Below are positions 34,084 to 43,726 of a DNA stretch of 64,000 bases, in pieces. The translations under genes were made by a program, and so were the position numbers. The DNA is from Blattabacterium clevelandi (GTDB lineage: Bacteria > Bacteroidota > Bacteroidia > Flavobacteriales > Blattabacteriaceae). The DNA is taken from contig NZ_CP029844.1 in assembly GCF_003268615.1 (NCBI RefSeq), positions 434,001 to 498,000 of the forward strand. Direction: 5' to 3'. Below the pieces are notes generated by a model. That model was not told where the DNA came from. It saw only the letters and a list, made by a program, of their open reading frames with translations, and made no database searches. The first letter of the stretch is position 1; every line of letters starts with the position of its first letter.

Positions 34084-35601
34084 TTAATGTTTAAAATGTC
34101 TTTTTCCCGTAAAAGCCATAGCTATTCCATGTTCATCACAAGCTTGGATAGATTCTTTATCCCGTATAGATCCTCCTGGTTGAAGAATGGCTCTTATTTT
34201 ACCGGATATAGCCGCTTCATCTACGACATCCCTAAAAGGGAAAAAAGCATCAGAAACAAGGACTAAATCTTCTTTTCTTTTTTCTAAAGCTCTTTCTATA
34301 GCTTGACGAGCTGCCCAAATTCTATTTGTTTGACCTCCAGAAATCCCTAAAGTTTGTGTCCCTTTAGCTACAACAATAGCGTTAGATTTTACATATTTTA
34401 CTACTTTTTGAGCAAAAAATAAAGATCTTATTTCTTGATAAGAAAATTGTTTTTTGGTTACTATTTGATAATCATAAGATAAAGTAGGATCTACTTGTTG
34501 TACCAATATTCCTCCATCTATTTTTACATATTCCAATGTATCAGAAATAGGGTTTTTTATCCTAATGATTCTTATATTTTTTTTTTTTTTTAAAATACTT
34601 AATCCATCTTTTTCATAACTAGGAGATAAAATAACTTCTAAAAATAGACTATTCATTTTATTCGCTAATTCTTTTGTTATTGGAACATTTACGGCCATAA
34701 TTCCTCCAAAAGAAGAAATGGAATCCGCATAATAAGTTTTTTTAAATGCATCTATAACATTTTTTCCTAATGCAACACTACAAGGTGTTGCATGTTTAAC
34801 AGTACAACAAGCTGGTTCAGAAAATTGAGATACTACTTTCCAAGCTATATCCATATCTCTTAAATTGTTAAAAGAAAGCTTTTTACCATGTAATTGATTA
34901 AAATTACACATTGCTCCATTATGAATAGTACTAATATAATAAGCGGCTTCCTGATGAGGATTTTCCCCATAACGAAGATTCATTTTTTTTTCATAAGAAA
35001 AATGTAAATAAGTAGGAAAATTTTCTTCCATTAAAAGATATTGAGAAATTGCAGAATCATAAGCAGAAGTAAGATTAAATACTTTACCTGCTAATTTTTT
35101 TCTCAACTTTAATGAAGTATTACCATAGTTTTCAATTTCATTTTTTACTAAAATATAATCTTTTTTATCTGTAATAGGGGTTACATGAAAAAAATTTTTA
35201 GCTGCTGCTCGCAACATAGATGGTCCTCCTATATCAATAAATTCAATTATAGAATTAATTGATTTTTTATTGAATTTATCAAAAAATGGGTAAAAATTTA
35301 CCAATACAATATCAATAGGATTAATTCCGTAAAAATGAATACTTTTCATATGTTTATCAATAGAACGATTAGCAAGAATTCCCCCATAAATAGATGGATG
35401 AATAGTTTTTATTCTTCCATCTAAAATTTCAGGAAATGAAATGATATTTTCTATTTTTAGAATATTAGATATTCCATTTTTTTTTAAGTATTGATAAGTC
35501 CCACAAGTAGAAATAATTTGATATTCTTTTTTATTTAAAAAAAAGACAAAATCGAATAATTCTTCATTTTTTTCATAAACACTAATCAAAGCTCTTTTCA
35601 T
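34084..35601 (-). CDS. purH: Bifunctional AICAR transformylase / IMP cyclohydrolase
   Basis: 505 residues, catalysing the last two steps to IMP. The N-terminal MGS-like cyclohydrolase begins RALISVYEKNEELFDF with GGRIKTIHPSIYGGIL-like residues, and the C-terminal transformylase has RYGENPHQEAAYY, TVKHATPCSVALG and a terminal AFTGKRHFKH. The gene contains a run of fifteen A codon bases (T at 34577-34591 on the plus strand) coding for ILKKKKNI, so the frame depends on faithful copying of a long homopolymer. It is preceded by a 65-bp gap after purN. Confidence 0.96.
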   Translation of the reverse strand: MKRALISVYEKNEELFDFVFFLNKKEYQIISTCGTYQYLKKNGISNILKIENIISFPEILDGRIKTIHPSIYGGILANRSIDKHMKSIHFYGINPIDIVLVNFYPFFDKFNKKSINSIIEFIDIGGPSMLRAAAKNFFHVTPITDKKDYILVKNEIENYGNTSLKLRKKLAGKVFNLTSAYDSAISQYLLMEENFPTYLHFSYEKKMNLRYGENPHQEAAYYISTIHNGAMCNFNQLHGKKLSFNNLRDMDIAWKVVSQFSEPACCTVKHATPCSVALGKNVIDAFKKTYYADSISSFGGIMAVNVPITKELANKMNSLFLEVILSPSYEKDGLSILKKKKNIRIIRIKNPISDTLEYVKIDGGILVQQVDPTLSYDYQIVTKKQFSYQEIRSLFFAQKVVKYVKSNAIVVAKGTQTLGISGGQTNRIWAARQAIERALEKRKEDLVLVSDAFFPFRDVVDEAAISGKIRAILQPGGSIRDKESIQACDEHGIAMAFTGKRHFKH

Positions 35602-35666
35602 ATATATACAATAATTAAAGAATTCTAAATTTTTTTATATCCTATAAAAAAAAATAATATAATAGG

Positions 35667-36230
35667 TCAAATATTTTTTAAATATTGAATGAGGATCTCT
35701 TTTTCTATGATAGATATTTTTTTAGATAACGATATTGGAGTTTCTTTTGAAGAAAGATTACATGATTTTTTTAAAATTATATTTCCTGAATCAATATTTT
35801 TGGTTACATAATGAATTGTAGCACCTGATATTTTTTCTTTATGATTAATAACTTTTTGATGTACTCTCATGCCATACATCCCTTTCCCTCCATATTTAGG
35901 TAAAAGAGATGGATGAATATTGATAATTTTCCCATCCCATTTATCACAAAATTCCGAATCAAGTATGGAAAGAAAACCACAAAGTACTATAATATCTGGA
36001 ATTTTTTTTAGAAAAATATTATCTATCTCTTTAGATAAAAGTATTTTTTTAGTATTTTTTAAAGAAAAAGTTGAAATATTTTCTTTCGATGCATATTGAA
36101 TAGCTCTACAAGATCTATCAGAAATAACTGTATCTATCTTAACTTTAGAAAGTTTTCCATTTGAAATAGATTCTAGAATATGCTGCATATTGGTCCCTGT
36201 TCCAGAAACCAAAATAGATAGTTTTTTCAT
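35667..36230 (-). CDS. purN: Phosphoribosylglycinamide formyltransferase
   Basis: 187 residues, folate-dependent GAR transformylase, step 3. KKLSILVSGTGTNMQHILESI is the N terminus; the active-site block is INIHPSLLPKYGGKGMYGMRVHQ with the conserved His, then GATIHYVTKNIDSG with the catalytic Asp. It lies 10 bp after purM. No purT is seen, so formyl-tetrahydrofolate is required. Confidence 0.95.
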   Translation of the reverse strand: MKKLSILVSGTGTNMQHILESISNGKLSKVKIDTVISDRSCRAIQYASKENISTFSLKNTKKILLSKEIDNIFLKKIPDIIVLCGFLSILDSEFCDKWDGKIINIHPSLLPKYGGKGMYGMRVHQKVINHKEKISGATIHYVTKNIDSGNIILKKSCNLSSKETPISLSKKISIIEKEILIQYLKNI

Positions 36231-36240
36231 GAAAATATTT

Positions 36241-37227
36241 TTATTTCAAAAATACTTTTTTATCTCCTTTAAGGATATTTCCAAATACAAAAGGATTTTC
36301 TCCTAGAAAACGTAATCTATCAAAAATTTGACCTTGATCTTTAATAGAAACTATTATAATCATTCCAACTCCCATATTAAAAGTATTCCACATTTTTTGG
36401 TCGGATAAAAAACCTTTTTCCTGAATATAATGAAAAATAGGTGTAATAGGAATTTTTTTTTTCTCTACTATAGCTAATAAATTTTCTGGAAGAACACGAA
36501 ATAAATTATCGTATATCCCCCCTCCAGTAACATGAACTAATCCGTGTATTACAAACTCTTTTAATAAAAGATGAATAGTAGAATAATAAATTCTAGTTGG
36601 AATTAAAAGAGTTTCATAAAATGGTTTTTTTTGGAATTTTTTCATCAATAAATCTTCTGTATAAAAAATATTTCGAATTAAAGAAAAACCATTGCTATGT
36701 ACACCTGAAGATGGGATCCCAATTAAAATATCTCCTTCTTTAATGTTTTTTTTTCCATCTATAACCTTTTTTTTCTCTACAATCCCTACACAAAATCCTG
36801 CTATATCATAATCTTTTTTTTTGTAAATACCTGGCATTTCTGCTATTTCTCCTCCAATAAGACATGTATTCGTCTTTTTACAGGAGGTAGCTATACCTTG
36901 TATAATTTTTTCTGCAATATTAGAATCAAGTTTTCCACAAGCTAAATAATCTAGAAAAAATAATGGATTTGCTCCATGACATAATACATCATTTACACAC
37001 ATAGCAAAACAATCTTCTCCAATTAGATCATATTTTTTGTAATGAATAGCTAAAAGAAGTTTAGTCCCAACCCCATCAACTCCAGATACCAAAACAGGTT
37101 CTTTATATTCATAGTAAGGCATTTTATAAAGTGCGGCAAAATTATCTAATGTACTAATTACCTTATTATTATAAGTTTTTTCTAAAATTGAACTAATTTT
37201 AGATATGGTACGATGACTTTCTTTCAT
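36241..37227 (-). CDS. purM: Phosphoribosylformylglycinamidine cyclo-ligase (AIR synthetase)
   Basis: 328 residues from the ATG ending at 37227; an ATG at 37245 would overlap purF by 13 bp. It closes the imidazole ring of AIR. Motifs are VSGVDGVGTKLLLAI, GEDCFAMCVNDVLCHGANPLFFLDYLA region, CLIGGEIAEMPG, GIPSSGVHSNGFSL and HVTGGGIYDNLFRVLP. Follows purF almost without a gap. Confidence 0.96.
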   Translation of the reverse strand: MKESHRTISKISSILEKTYNNKVISTLDNFAALYKMPYYEYKEPVLVSGVDGVGTKLLLAIHYKKYDLIGEDCFAMCVNDVLCHGANPLFFLDYLACGKLDSNIAEKIIQGIATSCKKTNTCLIGGEIAEMPGIYKKKDYDIAGFCVGIVEKKKVIDGKKNIKEGDILIGIPSSGVHSNGFSLIRNIFYTEDLLMKKFQKKPFYETLLIPTRIYYSTIHLLLKEFVIHGLVHVTGGGIYDNLFRVLPENLLAIVEKKKIPITPIFHYIQEKGFLSDQKMWNTFNMGVGMIIIVSIKDQGQIFDRLRFLGENPFVFGNILKGDKKVFLK

Positions 37228-37232
37228 TATTA

Positions 37233-38675
37233 CTATAATATACAATCATTTTTTTTATGAATGGGATAATTTCCAGTAAAACAACCGAAACAGTAATTCT
37301 TACTTCCAAGAATATCGATTAAATTAGCCATACTTAAAAATTCTAAACTATCTACATCTAAAAACTTAGCTATATTTTCCTTATCTATATTGAATGAAAT
37401 TAGATCTTTTTGAGTAGGAGTATCTATCCCTAAATAACATGGAGCTATAATAGGTGGAGAAGCACTTCTAAAATGAATTTCTTTTGCTCCTGATTTTCTT
37501 AAAATATAAACTAATCTACGGCTCGTAGTCCCACGAACAATCGAGTCATCAATAATGACAATACGTTTCCCTCTAATTTCATTTAAAATAGAATTTAGTT
37601 TTAAATTCACCATTTTTTCACGCATTTCTTGTTTTGGTAAAATAAAAGATCTTCCAATATATTTATTTTTCACTAAAATGGGTTTGAAAGGGATTCCGGA
37701 TGCTTTGGAATATCCAATAGATGCTGGTACACCAGAATCTGGGACCCCAATAACGACATCAGCTTCTACTGGATGTTGTTCATAAAGAACTTCTCCACTT
37801 TTTTCACGAACTGCATAAACGTTTATATTTTCAATGAAAGAATCAGGACGGGAAAAATAAATATATTCAAAGGAACATATTCTTCGTTTTGTATACCTTT
37901 TTTTTCTAAGAAGATAAAATTGAATGGATTTTTGATCGACAATAGCTATTTCTCCTGGAAATAAATCTCTTACATAATATCCCCCTACAGAATCTATTCC
38001 ACAAGTTTCAGAACTAAATATATAAGTTTTTTCATTAAGCATCCCATAACATAAAGGTCTAATTCCATTTGGATCTCTAAAAGCAGCAATTTTATTATCC
38101 ATAAGAACTATTACAGAATATGCTCCTTGAATATCAAAAGTTGTTTTTTGAATAGCTATTTTTAGGTCATTATCATATTCTGATAAATATTTTTGTATTA
38201 AACGTAAAATTACTTCGGAATCCGAATCAGATGATATAAATGTAATTCCTTTCGATTCTAGATTTTTCCGAATTGTTTTAGCATTTATTAAATTTCCATT
38301 ATGGACAATAGAAATGATACTTTTACCATAGATATCTTCTCCAAAGAATGGTTGAATATTTTTTTGGCTTTGTCCTCCTTCTGTAGAATATCGTGTATGT
38401 CCAATAACCGCATTTCCATGATAACATTCAGAATTCGAAATTTTTCTAAATGAATCTAAAACAAGACCTTCACTTTTATGAGATAAAATAAATCCATCTC
38501 GTAAAACAGAAAAACCACATGCTTCTTGACCTCGGTGTTGTAAGGCAAATAAACCAAACTGAATGAGAGAAAATGTATCTATTTTATGAGTAGAATAAAT
38601 TCCAAAAACTCCGCATTCCTCATGAAATTTATCATAATAATTTTTTTTCTCTAGAATAGGAAATAATTGAGACAT
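37233..38675 (-). CDS. purF: Amidophosphoribosyltransferase
   Basis: 480 residues, first committed step, making phosphoribosylamine from PRPP and glutamine. The N-terminal nucleophile Cys follows a short propeptide (KFHEECGVFGIYS). The PRPP loop is VIIDDSIVRGTTSRRLV. Near the C terminus NYCFGCFTGNYP keeps cysteines typical of the iron-sulfur form seen in Bacillus. It follows purC by 47 bp. Allosteric inhibition by AMP and GMP is usual for the family. Confidence 0.97.
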   Translation of the reverse strand: MSQLFPILEKKNYYDKFHEECGVFGIYSTHKIDTFSLIQFGLFALQHRGQEACGFSVLRDGFILSHKSEGLVLDSFRKISNSECYHGNAVIGHTRYSTEGGQSQKNIQPFFGEDIYGKSIISIVHNGNLINAKTIRKNLESKGITFISSDSDSEVILRLIQKYLSEYDNDLKIAIQKTTFDIQGAYSVIVLMDNKIAAFRDPNGIRPLCYGMLNEKTYIFSSETCGIDSVGGYYVRDLFPGEIAIVDQKSIQFYLLRKKRYTKRRICSFEYIYFSRPDSFIENINVYAVREKSGEVLYEQHPVEADVVIGVPDSGVPASIGYSKASGIPFKPILVKNKYIGRSFILPKQEMREKMVNLKLNSILNEIRGKRIVIIDDSIVRGTTSRRLVYILRKSGAKEIHFRSASPPIIAPCYLGIDTPTQKDLISFNIDKENIAKFLDVDSLEFLSMANLIDILGSKNYCFGCFTGNYPIHKKNDCIL

Positions 38676-38722
38676 CCTCTTTTTTTTTTCTGGAAAAAGA
38701 AAATATTTGTCCCTTAAATGGA

Positions 38723-39457
38723 TTAACCTGCATTGAGCCTTTTTAATATTTCCATATAAGTATCTATTACCTCTTCCTTATCATTAAATTCATTTCTAAA
38801 TCTGTCTTTATCAAGTTTTTTCATTGTTTTTTTATCCCAAAGACGACATGTATCAGGACTAATTTCATCAGAAAGTAAAATTTGATTTTTTTTATTTTTT
38901 CCAAATTCTATTTTAAAATCTACCAATATAATATTTTTATCTAAAAAATATTTTTTCAGAATATTGTTAATATTTGAGACAATTCGATTAACTTTATTTA
39001 ATTCTTCATAAGCAATTAGATCTAAGAATACAGCATGATGGTGGTTTAACCATGGATCTTTTAATCCATCATTCTTGTAAAATATTTCAATAATTGGATT
39101 ATCTATAGTCATCCCTTCTTTTATATCTAAACGTCTAGAAAGATTTCCAGCAACAATATTTCGAACTACAAATTCTAATGGAAACATATCCACCTTATGA
39201 CATAATTGTTCTCGATTATTTATCTTACGAATAAAATGATTTTTTACTCCATAATCTTTAAGAAATTTAAATATTAATGTTGTTATTTCATTATTTAAAA
39301 TTCCTTTATCATGTAATAATTCCTTTTTTAATCCATCTAAAGAAGTTATACTATCTTTATAATGAATAATAATTTCATCTGGATTATCTGTAGAATAGAT
39401 TTTTTTTGTTTTTCCTTCTAATAAATACTTTTTTTTAGTTATACTGCTCATAATCAT
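38723..39457 (-). CDS. purC: SAICAR synthetase
   Basis: 244 residues. It joins CAIR and aspartate with ATP. Motifs: YLLEGKTKKIYSTD, FPLEFVVRNIVAGNLSRRL, VDFKIEFGK and DEISPDTCRLWDKKT. It overlaps purE by four bases (ATGA), implying translational coupling. Start is the first of two nearby ATGs, one of which is used for the overlap. Confidence 0.96.
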   Translation of the reverse strand: MIMSSITKKKYLLEGKTKKIYSTDNPDEIIIHYKDSITSLDGLKKELLHDKGILNNEITTLIFKFLKDYGVKNHFIRKINNREQLCHKVDMFPLEFVVRNIVAGNLSRRLDIKEGMTIDNPIIEIFYKNDGLKDPWLNHHHAVFLDLIAYEELNKVNRIVSNINNILKKYFLDKNIILVDFKIEFGKNKKNQILLSDEISPDTCRLWDKKTMKKLDKDRFRNEFNDKEEVIDTYMEILKRLNAG

Positions 39458-39942
39458 AAATATTTATCTATTTCATTCATTAATTTTTCTTTTTTTTTCA
39501 TTCGAAATTTTAATAATAATTTTTTTATTTCGTTATATTTTATAGCTAATATATGAACGGATAATAAAGCCGCGTTGTATGCATTATTGATTCCTACTGT
39601 AGCAACAGGAACATCTTTAGGCATTTGAACAATAGAAAAAAGAGCGTCAATTCCACCTAATAATCCATTATTAGCATAAAGAGGAACTCCTATAACGGGT
39701 ATAATAGTTCTTGAAGCTATTATTCCAGGTAAATGAGCAGATAAACCAGATCCTGCAATAATAATTTCCACACCTTCTTCTAAAGATTCTATTTTTTTTA
39801 TTGTTTTTGATAATATATCTGGTAAACGATGTGCAGATATAACATAAGTTTGGTTTTTTATATTAAATATATTTAGTATATCTTCCGATATTTTCATCGT
39901 TGGTTTATCAGATATACTTCCACAAAATATAGCTACTTTCAT
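39454..39942 (-). CDS. purE: N5-carboxyaminoimidazole ribonucleotide mutase / AIR carboxylase
   Basis: 162 residues. Start KVAIFCGSISDKPTMKISE, then ISAHRLPDILS, IAGSGLSAHLPGIIA and IGVPL. The family holds class I enzymes, which depend on PurK, and class II enzymes, which use CO2 directly. No purK is seen in this cluster, so the route depends on PurK elsewhere, a class II activity or spontaneous carboxylation. Nine bp after purL, overlapping purC. Confidence 0.94.
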   Translation of the reverse strand: MKVAIFCGSISDKPTMKISEDILNIFNIKNQTYVISAHRLPDILSKTIKKIESLEEGVEIIIAGSGLSAHLPGIIASRTIIPVIGVPLYANNGLLGGIDALFSIVQMPKDVPVATVGINNAYNAALLSVHILAIKYNEIKKLLLKFRMKKKEKLMNEIDKYL

Positions 39943-39951
39943 ATAATTTTT

Positions 39952-42900
39952 TTATAAAAAATATTGCACAGCATTTCTAAAAATAGAATGCTCTTTAATA
40001 TCAGGTATATTTTTTAATAATCCATTATTATAACGCTCCGGATGAGTCATTCTTCCATAAATTTTTCCATTATGACTTAATAATCCTTCTACTGCTCCAA
40101 TAGATCCATTTGGATTAAAAGGAAAATCCATAGTAGGATTTCCTTTTAAATCTACATATAAAGCAGCTATTTGATTTTTTCTTAATAAAATATTAATCAT
40201 TTTTTCACTAGAATAAAACCGCCCTTCACTATGAGAGACGGGAATAGTATATACTTTATTTTTCATTCCTTTTAACCATGGAGATTGATCAGAAATAACT
40301 TTTATATGAACACATTGAGATATATGTTTTCCTATTTCATTATAGGTAAGTGTTGGAGATTTATGATTCCGCAAATTGATTTTACCGTCAGGTAATAAAC
40401 TAGATTTTATCAAGGCCTGAAATCCATTACAGATACCTAAAATTAATCCATCATGATCAAGAAAATATTCAATAGAATCTTTGATATAGGGATTATGTAA
40501 CATAGACGTTATAAATTTTGCAGAACCATCTGGTTCATCTCCAGCACTAAATCCTCCACAAAGCATAAATATTTGTACAGATTTTATATATTTTACCATT
40601 TTAGATATGGATTGAATAAGATCTTGATCTCTTAAATTTCTCAATACAAAAGTTTTTATTATTGCTCCTTCTTTTTCAAAAGCATGAATTGATTCAAATT
40701 CACAATTTGTTCCAGGAAATATTGGAATAAATACACGTGGTATTCCTTTTTTAATTGATTTACATTTTAATGTAATTTTTTTATGGAATTTTATACTTTT
40801 TCGTAGTATATGTTTTTTAGGATATTTGAGATCTCGATTATTATGATTTATAGAATATATAGGAGTTAAAGTTTTTATCCAATTTTCGATGGATTCATCT
40901 ATATCAATAGTAATACCATTAAAATTTAAATTTTGAGATGCAACCACTTCTCCTATTAAGATGAAATCTTCTGAAAGTGAAGATGAGGATTCTATAATTA
41001 ATGAACCTATATTTGTTTCAAGTAAATGATTATTATATTGAATAACAACACCTAAACGATTTCCAAAAGACATTTTTGCAATAGCAATGGAAATCCCTCC
41101 ATCTTTTATAGTTTTCACAGACACTATTTTACCGGAACAAATCCCTTCATAAACTTTATCATATGCCTTTTTCAGAGAATCGAAATCTGGCATTTCATTT
41201 TTTAATGGTTTATGATGATATAAGTATATTCTATTTCCTATTTTTTTAAATTCAGGTGATATAATATTCCAACAGGAACCTATGCTTACTCCAAAGGCTA
41301 TTAATGTTGGTGGAACGTGGATATTTTTATATGATCCCGACATGCTATCTTTTCCTCCAATAGAAGCTAATTCAAAAGCCATTTGTGCATGATAAGCTCC
41401 TAATAAAGAAGCAAATGGTTTCCCCCAATTTTTTGGATTTTTTCCTAATTTTTGATAATATTCTTGAAAACTAAAATAAGTATTTTTATAATTACCTCCC
41501 ATAGAAACAATTTTAGAAACACACTCTACTATCGCATAAGCCCCTCCATGAAGAGGACTCCAAGTAGATATATTTGGATGAAACCCCCAAGATGCTAAAC
41601 TTACTGTTGTTGTTTCTCCATTTAAAACAGGAATTTTTTGTACACTTCCTTCAGATGGCGTCATTTGATACTTTCCTCCAAAAGGCATCAATATAGTCCC
41701 CCCACCTATAGTACTATCAAACATTTCTACTAAACTTTTTTGAGATGCAATATTTAATTTAGAAATATTTTTTAAGAAAGTTTTTTTATTAAAAGTAATT
41801 TTTTGGGATTTTTTAAAAGGAGAAATAGAAGTTGGAGAACTTACCTGAACAATTTTTTTTTTATGAGATCCTCCTGTATTTAAAAAAGAACTTTTTAAGT
41901 TAAATATTTCTTTATTTTTATGATAAAAAATTATACGTTCATTATCCGTAATCCTAGCTATAGGAATGGATAGAATATTTTCTTCATGAGATAAATTAAT
42001 AAACTTTTTTACATCATAGGGATTTAAAACAACAGCCATACGTTCTTGAGATTCTGAAAGTGCTATTTCTATAGAATCTAAAGATGTATTTTTTATTGGT
42101 ATTTTATCTAAATAAAGGATCGAACTATTACTCAATTCCCCTATAGCTACTGAAGCTCCTCCTGCACCAAAATCATTGCATTTTTTGATCAAAGATATGG
42201 CTGCTTTTTTTCTAAAAAATCTTTGAATTTGTCGTTCTATTATTGGATTTCCTTTTTGTACTTGAATATTGTAAGATGTATTTTTGAAATTATATTCATA
42301 TTTCTTAGAAGACTCCGTTGCTCCTCCTATTCCATCTCTTCCTGTTAATCCACCAATTAACAAAATAATATCTCCTTTTTTGGGATTTTTTTGTTTTACA
42401 TAATCTACTGGAACGGCTCCAATAACCATTCCGACTTCCATCCTTTTAGCTTTATAACCTTTATGATATATTTCATGTATATGAGTAGTAGCCACTCCAA
42501 CTTGATTTCCATAAGAACTATACCCATTAGCCGCTTCACGGCATATTTTTCTTTGCTCTATTTTTCCATTTAATGTTTTTGTTTTAGTTGGATCATCCGC
42601 ACCACTTAATCGAATAGATTGATAAACAAAAGCTCTACCAGATAATGGATCACGAATTGCTCCACCTATACAAGTAGAAGCACCTCCAAACGGATCAATT
42701 TCTGTAGGATGATTGTGGGTTTCGTTTTTAAATAAAAGATACCATTTTTCCTTTTTTTTTCCTATAATATCTACGTCAATTCTCATTATACAAGAATTAC
42801 GTTCATTAGAAAATACATAGTTTTTCAATTTTCCTTTTTTAGAAAGAATTTGAGAAGGAAGATTAGATAAATCCATCAAATTTATAGGATCTTTTGATCT

Positions 42901-43677
42901 TCCTATTGAATCACGATCTTTTAAATATTTGTTAAAAATATTTTGATAGGTCTCTTTCAATATTCCATCAAAAGTGATATCTACCAATGTAGTCAAAAAA
43001 GTTCTATGTCGACAATGATCAGACCAATAAGCATCTAAAATCCGTAATTCTTCTTCTTTAGGATCACGATTTTCTTCAAAAAAGTATTTTTGAATAAACA
43101 GTAAATCCTTTATTTCTATAGAAAAATTCCATTTTTTATGAATTTTTTTGATTTCTTCATGAGTAAAATGAATAAATCCTTCTAGGATTTTCATCTTTTT
43201 TTCTACATATTTTATATTAGAAAAATATGGAGGAATCATTTCTTTAAGATTTTTTTCCTTACAAATATTTGGATTTATGCAATATTTTTTGATTTTAATA
43301 ATATCATTTTTTTGATTATTCAATCCTATTAATTCAATTAATTTCCCTGTTTTTATAAAAACTGTAGATATAGGATCTATAACTTTTAGACATTGCATAG
43401 CCGCTTCTGCACGTTGATCATATTTTCCTGGTAAATATTCTATAGAAAAATATGGATTTTTTAAATGTAATTTTTTACGATAAATATCTGTGACAGGATC
43501 CACAAAAATTTTATATAAACTATCTATAAAAACTTCTTGTTTTATTTGAAATATATCGTATATATGATAAATAATAACTTCAGATAACGATATATTCATA
43601 TCATTTAATTCTTGATATAATTTTCTAGAATAAATGTCGAAAAAATTTTTCTTTTGTATATAAATCCTTAAATTCAT
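39952..43677 (-). CDS. purL: Phosphoribosylformylglycinamidine synthase, large single-chain form
   Basis: 1241 residues, close to the 1295 of E. coli PurL, so synthetase and glutaminase are fused and no purQ or purS is needed. Segments include the linker block LDAYWSDHCRHRTFLT, FKNETHNHPTEIDPFGGASTC, GGASVAIGELSN and, in the C-terminal amidotransferase, CGGFSAGDEPDGSAKF, GICNGFQALI (catalytic Cys) and MTHPERYNNG. It makes FGAM from FGAR. Largest gene of the window, 49 bp after purB. Confidence 0.97.
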   Translation of the reverse strand: MNLRIYIQKKNFFDIYSRKLYQELNDMNISLSEVIIYHIYDIFQIKQEVFIDSLYKIFVDPVTDIYRKKLHLKNPYFSIEYLPGKYDQRAEAAMQCLKVIDPISTVFIKTGKLIELIGLNNQKNDIIKIKKYCINPNICKEKNLKEMIPPYFSNIKYVEKKMKILEGFIHFTHEEIKKIHKKWNFSIEIKDLLFIQKYFFEENRDPKEEELRILDAYWSDHCRHRTFLTTLVDITFDGILKETYQNIFNKYLKDRDSIGRSKDPINLMDLSNLPSQILSKKGKLKNYVFSNERNSCIMRIDVDIIGKKKEKWYLLFKNETHNHPTEIDPFGGASTCIGGAIRDPLSGRAFVYQSIRLSGADDPTKTKTLNGKIEQRKICREAANGYSSYGNQVGVATTHIHEIYHKGYKAKRMEVGMVIGAVPVDYVKQKNPKKGDIILLIGGLTGRDGIGGATESSKKYEYNFKNTSYNIQVQKGNPIIERQIQRFFRKKAAISLIKKCNDFGAGGASVAIGELSNSSILYLDKIPIKNTSLDSIEIALSESQERMAVVLNPYDVKKFINLSHEENILSIPIARITDNERIIFYHKNKEIFNLKSSFLNTGGSHKKKIVQVSSPTSISPFKKSQKITFNKKTFLKNISKLNIASQKSLVEMFDSTIGGGTILMPFGGKYQMTPSEGSVQKIPVLNGETTTVSLASWGFHPNISTWSPLHGGAYAIVECVSKIVSMGGNYKNTYFSFQEYYQKLGKNPKNWGKPFASLLGAYHAQMAFELASIGGKDSMSGSYKNIHVPPTLIAFGVSIGSCWNIISPEFKKIGNRIYLYHHKPLKNEMPDFDSLKKAYDKVYEGICSGKIVSVKTIKDGGISIAIAKMSFGNRLGVVIQYNNHLLETNIGSLIIESSSSLSEDFILIGEVVASQNLNFNGITIDIDESIENWIKTLTPIYSINHNNRDLKYPKKHILRKSIKFHKKITLKCKSIKKGIPRVFIPIFPGTNCEFESIHAFEKEGAIIKTFVLRNLRDQDLIQSISKMVKYIKSVQIFMLCGGFSAGDEPDGSAKFITSMLHNPYIKDSIEYFLDHDGLILGICNGFQALIKSSLLPDGKINLRNHKSPTLTYNEIGKHISQCVHIKVISDQSPWLKGMKNKVYTIPVSHSEGRFYSSEKMINILLRKNQIAALYVDLKGNPTMDFPFNPNGSIGAVEGLLSHNGKIYGRMTHPERYNNGLLKNIPDIKEHSIFRNAVQYFL

Positions 43678-43726
43678 TAAAAAAATAGAATTAGAATATT
43701 ATTTATGATATAAAAATAGAATTTTT

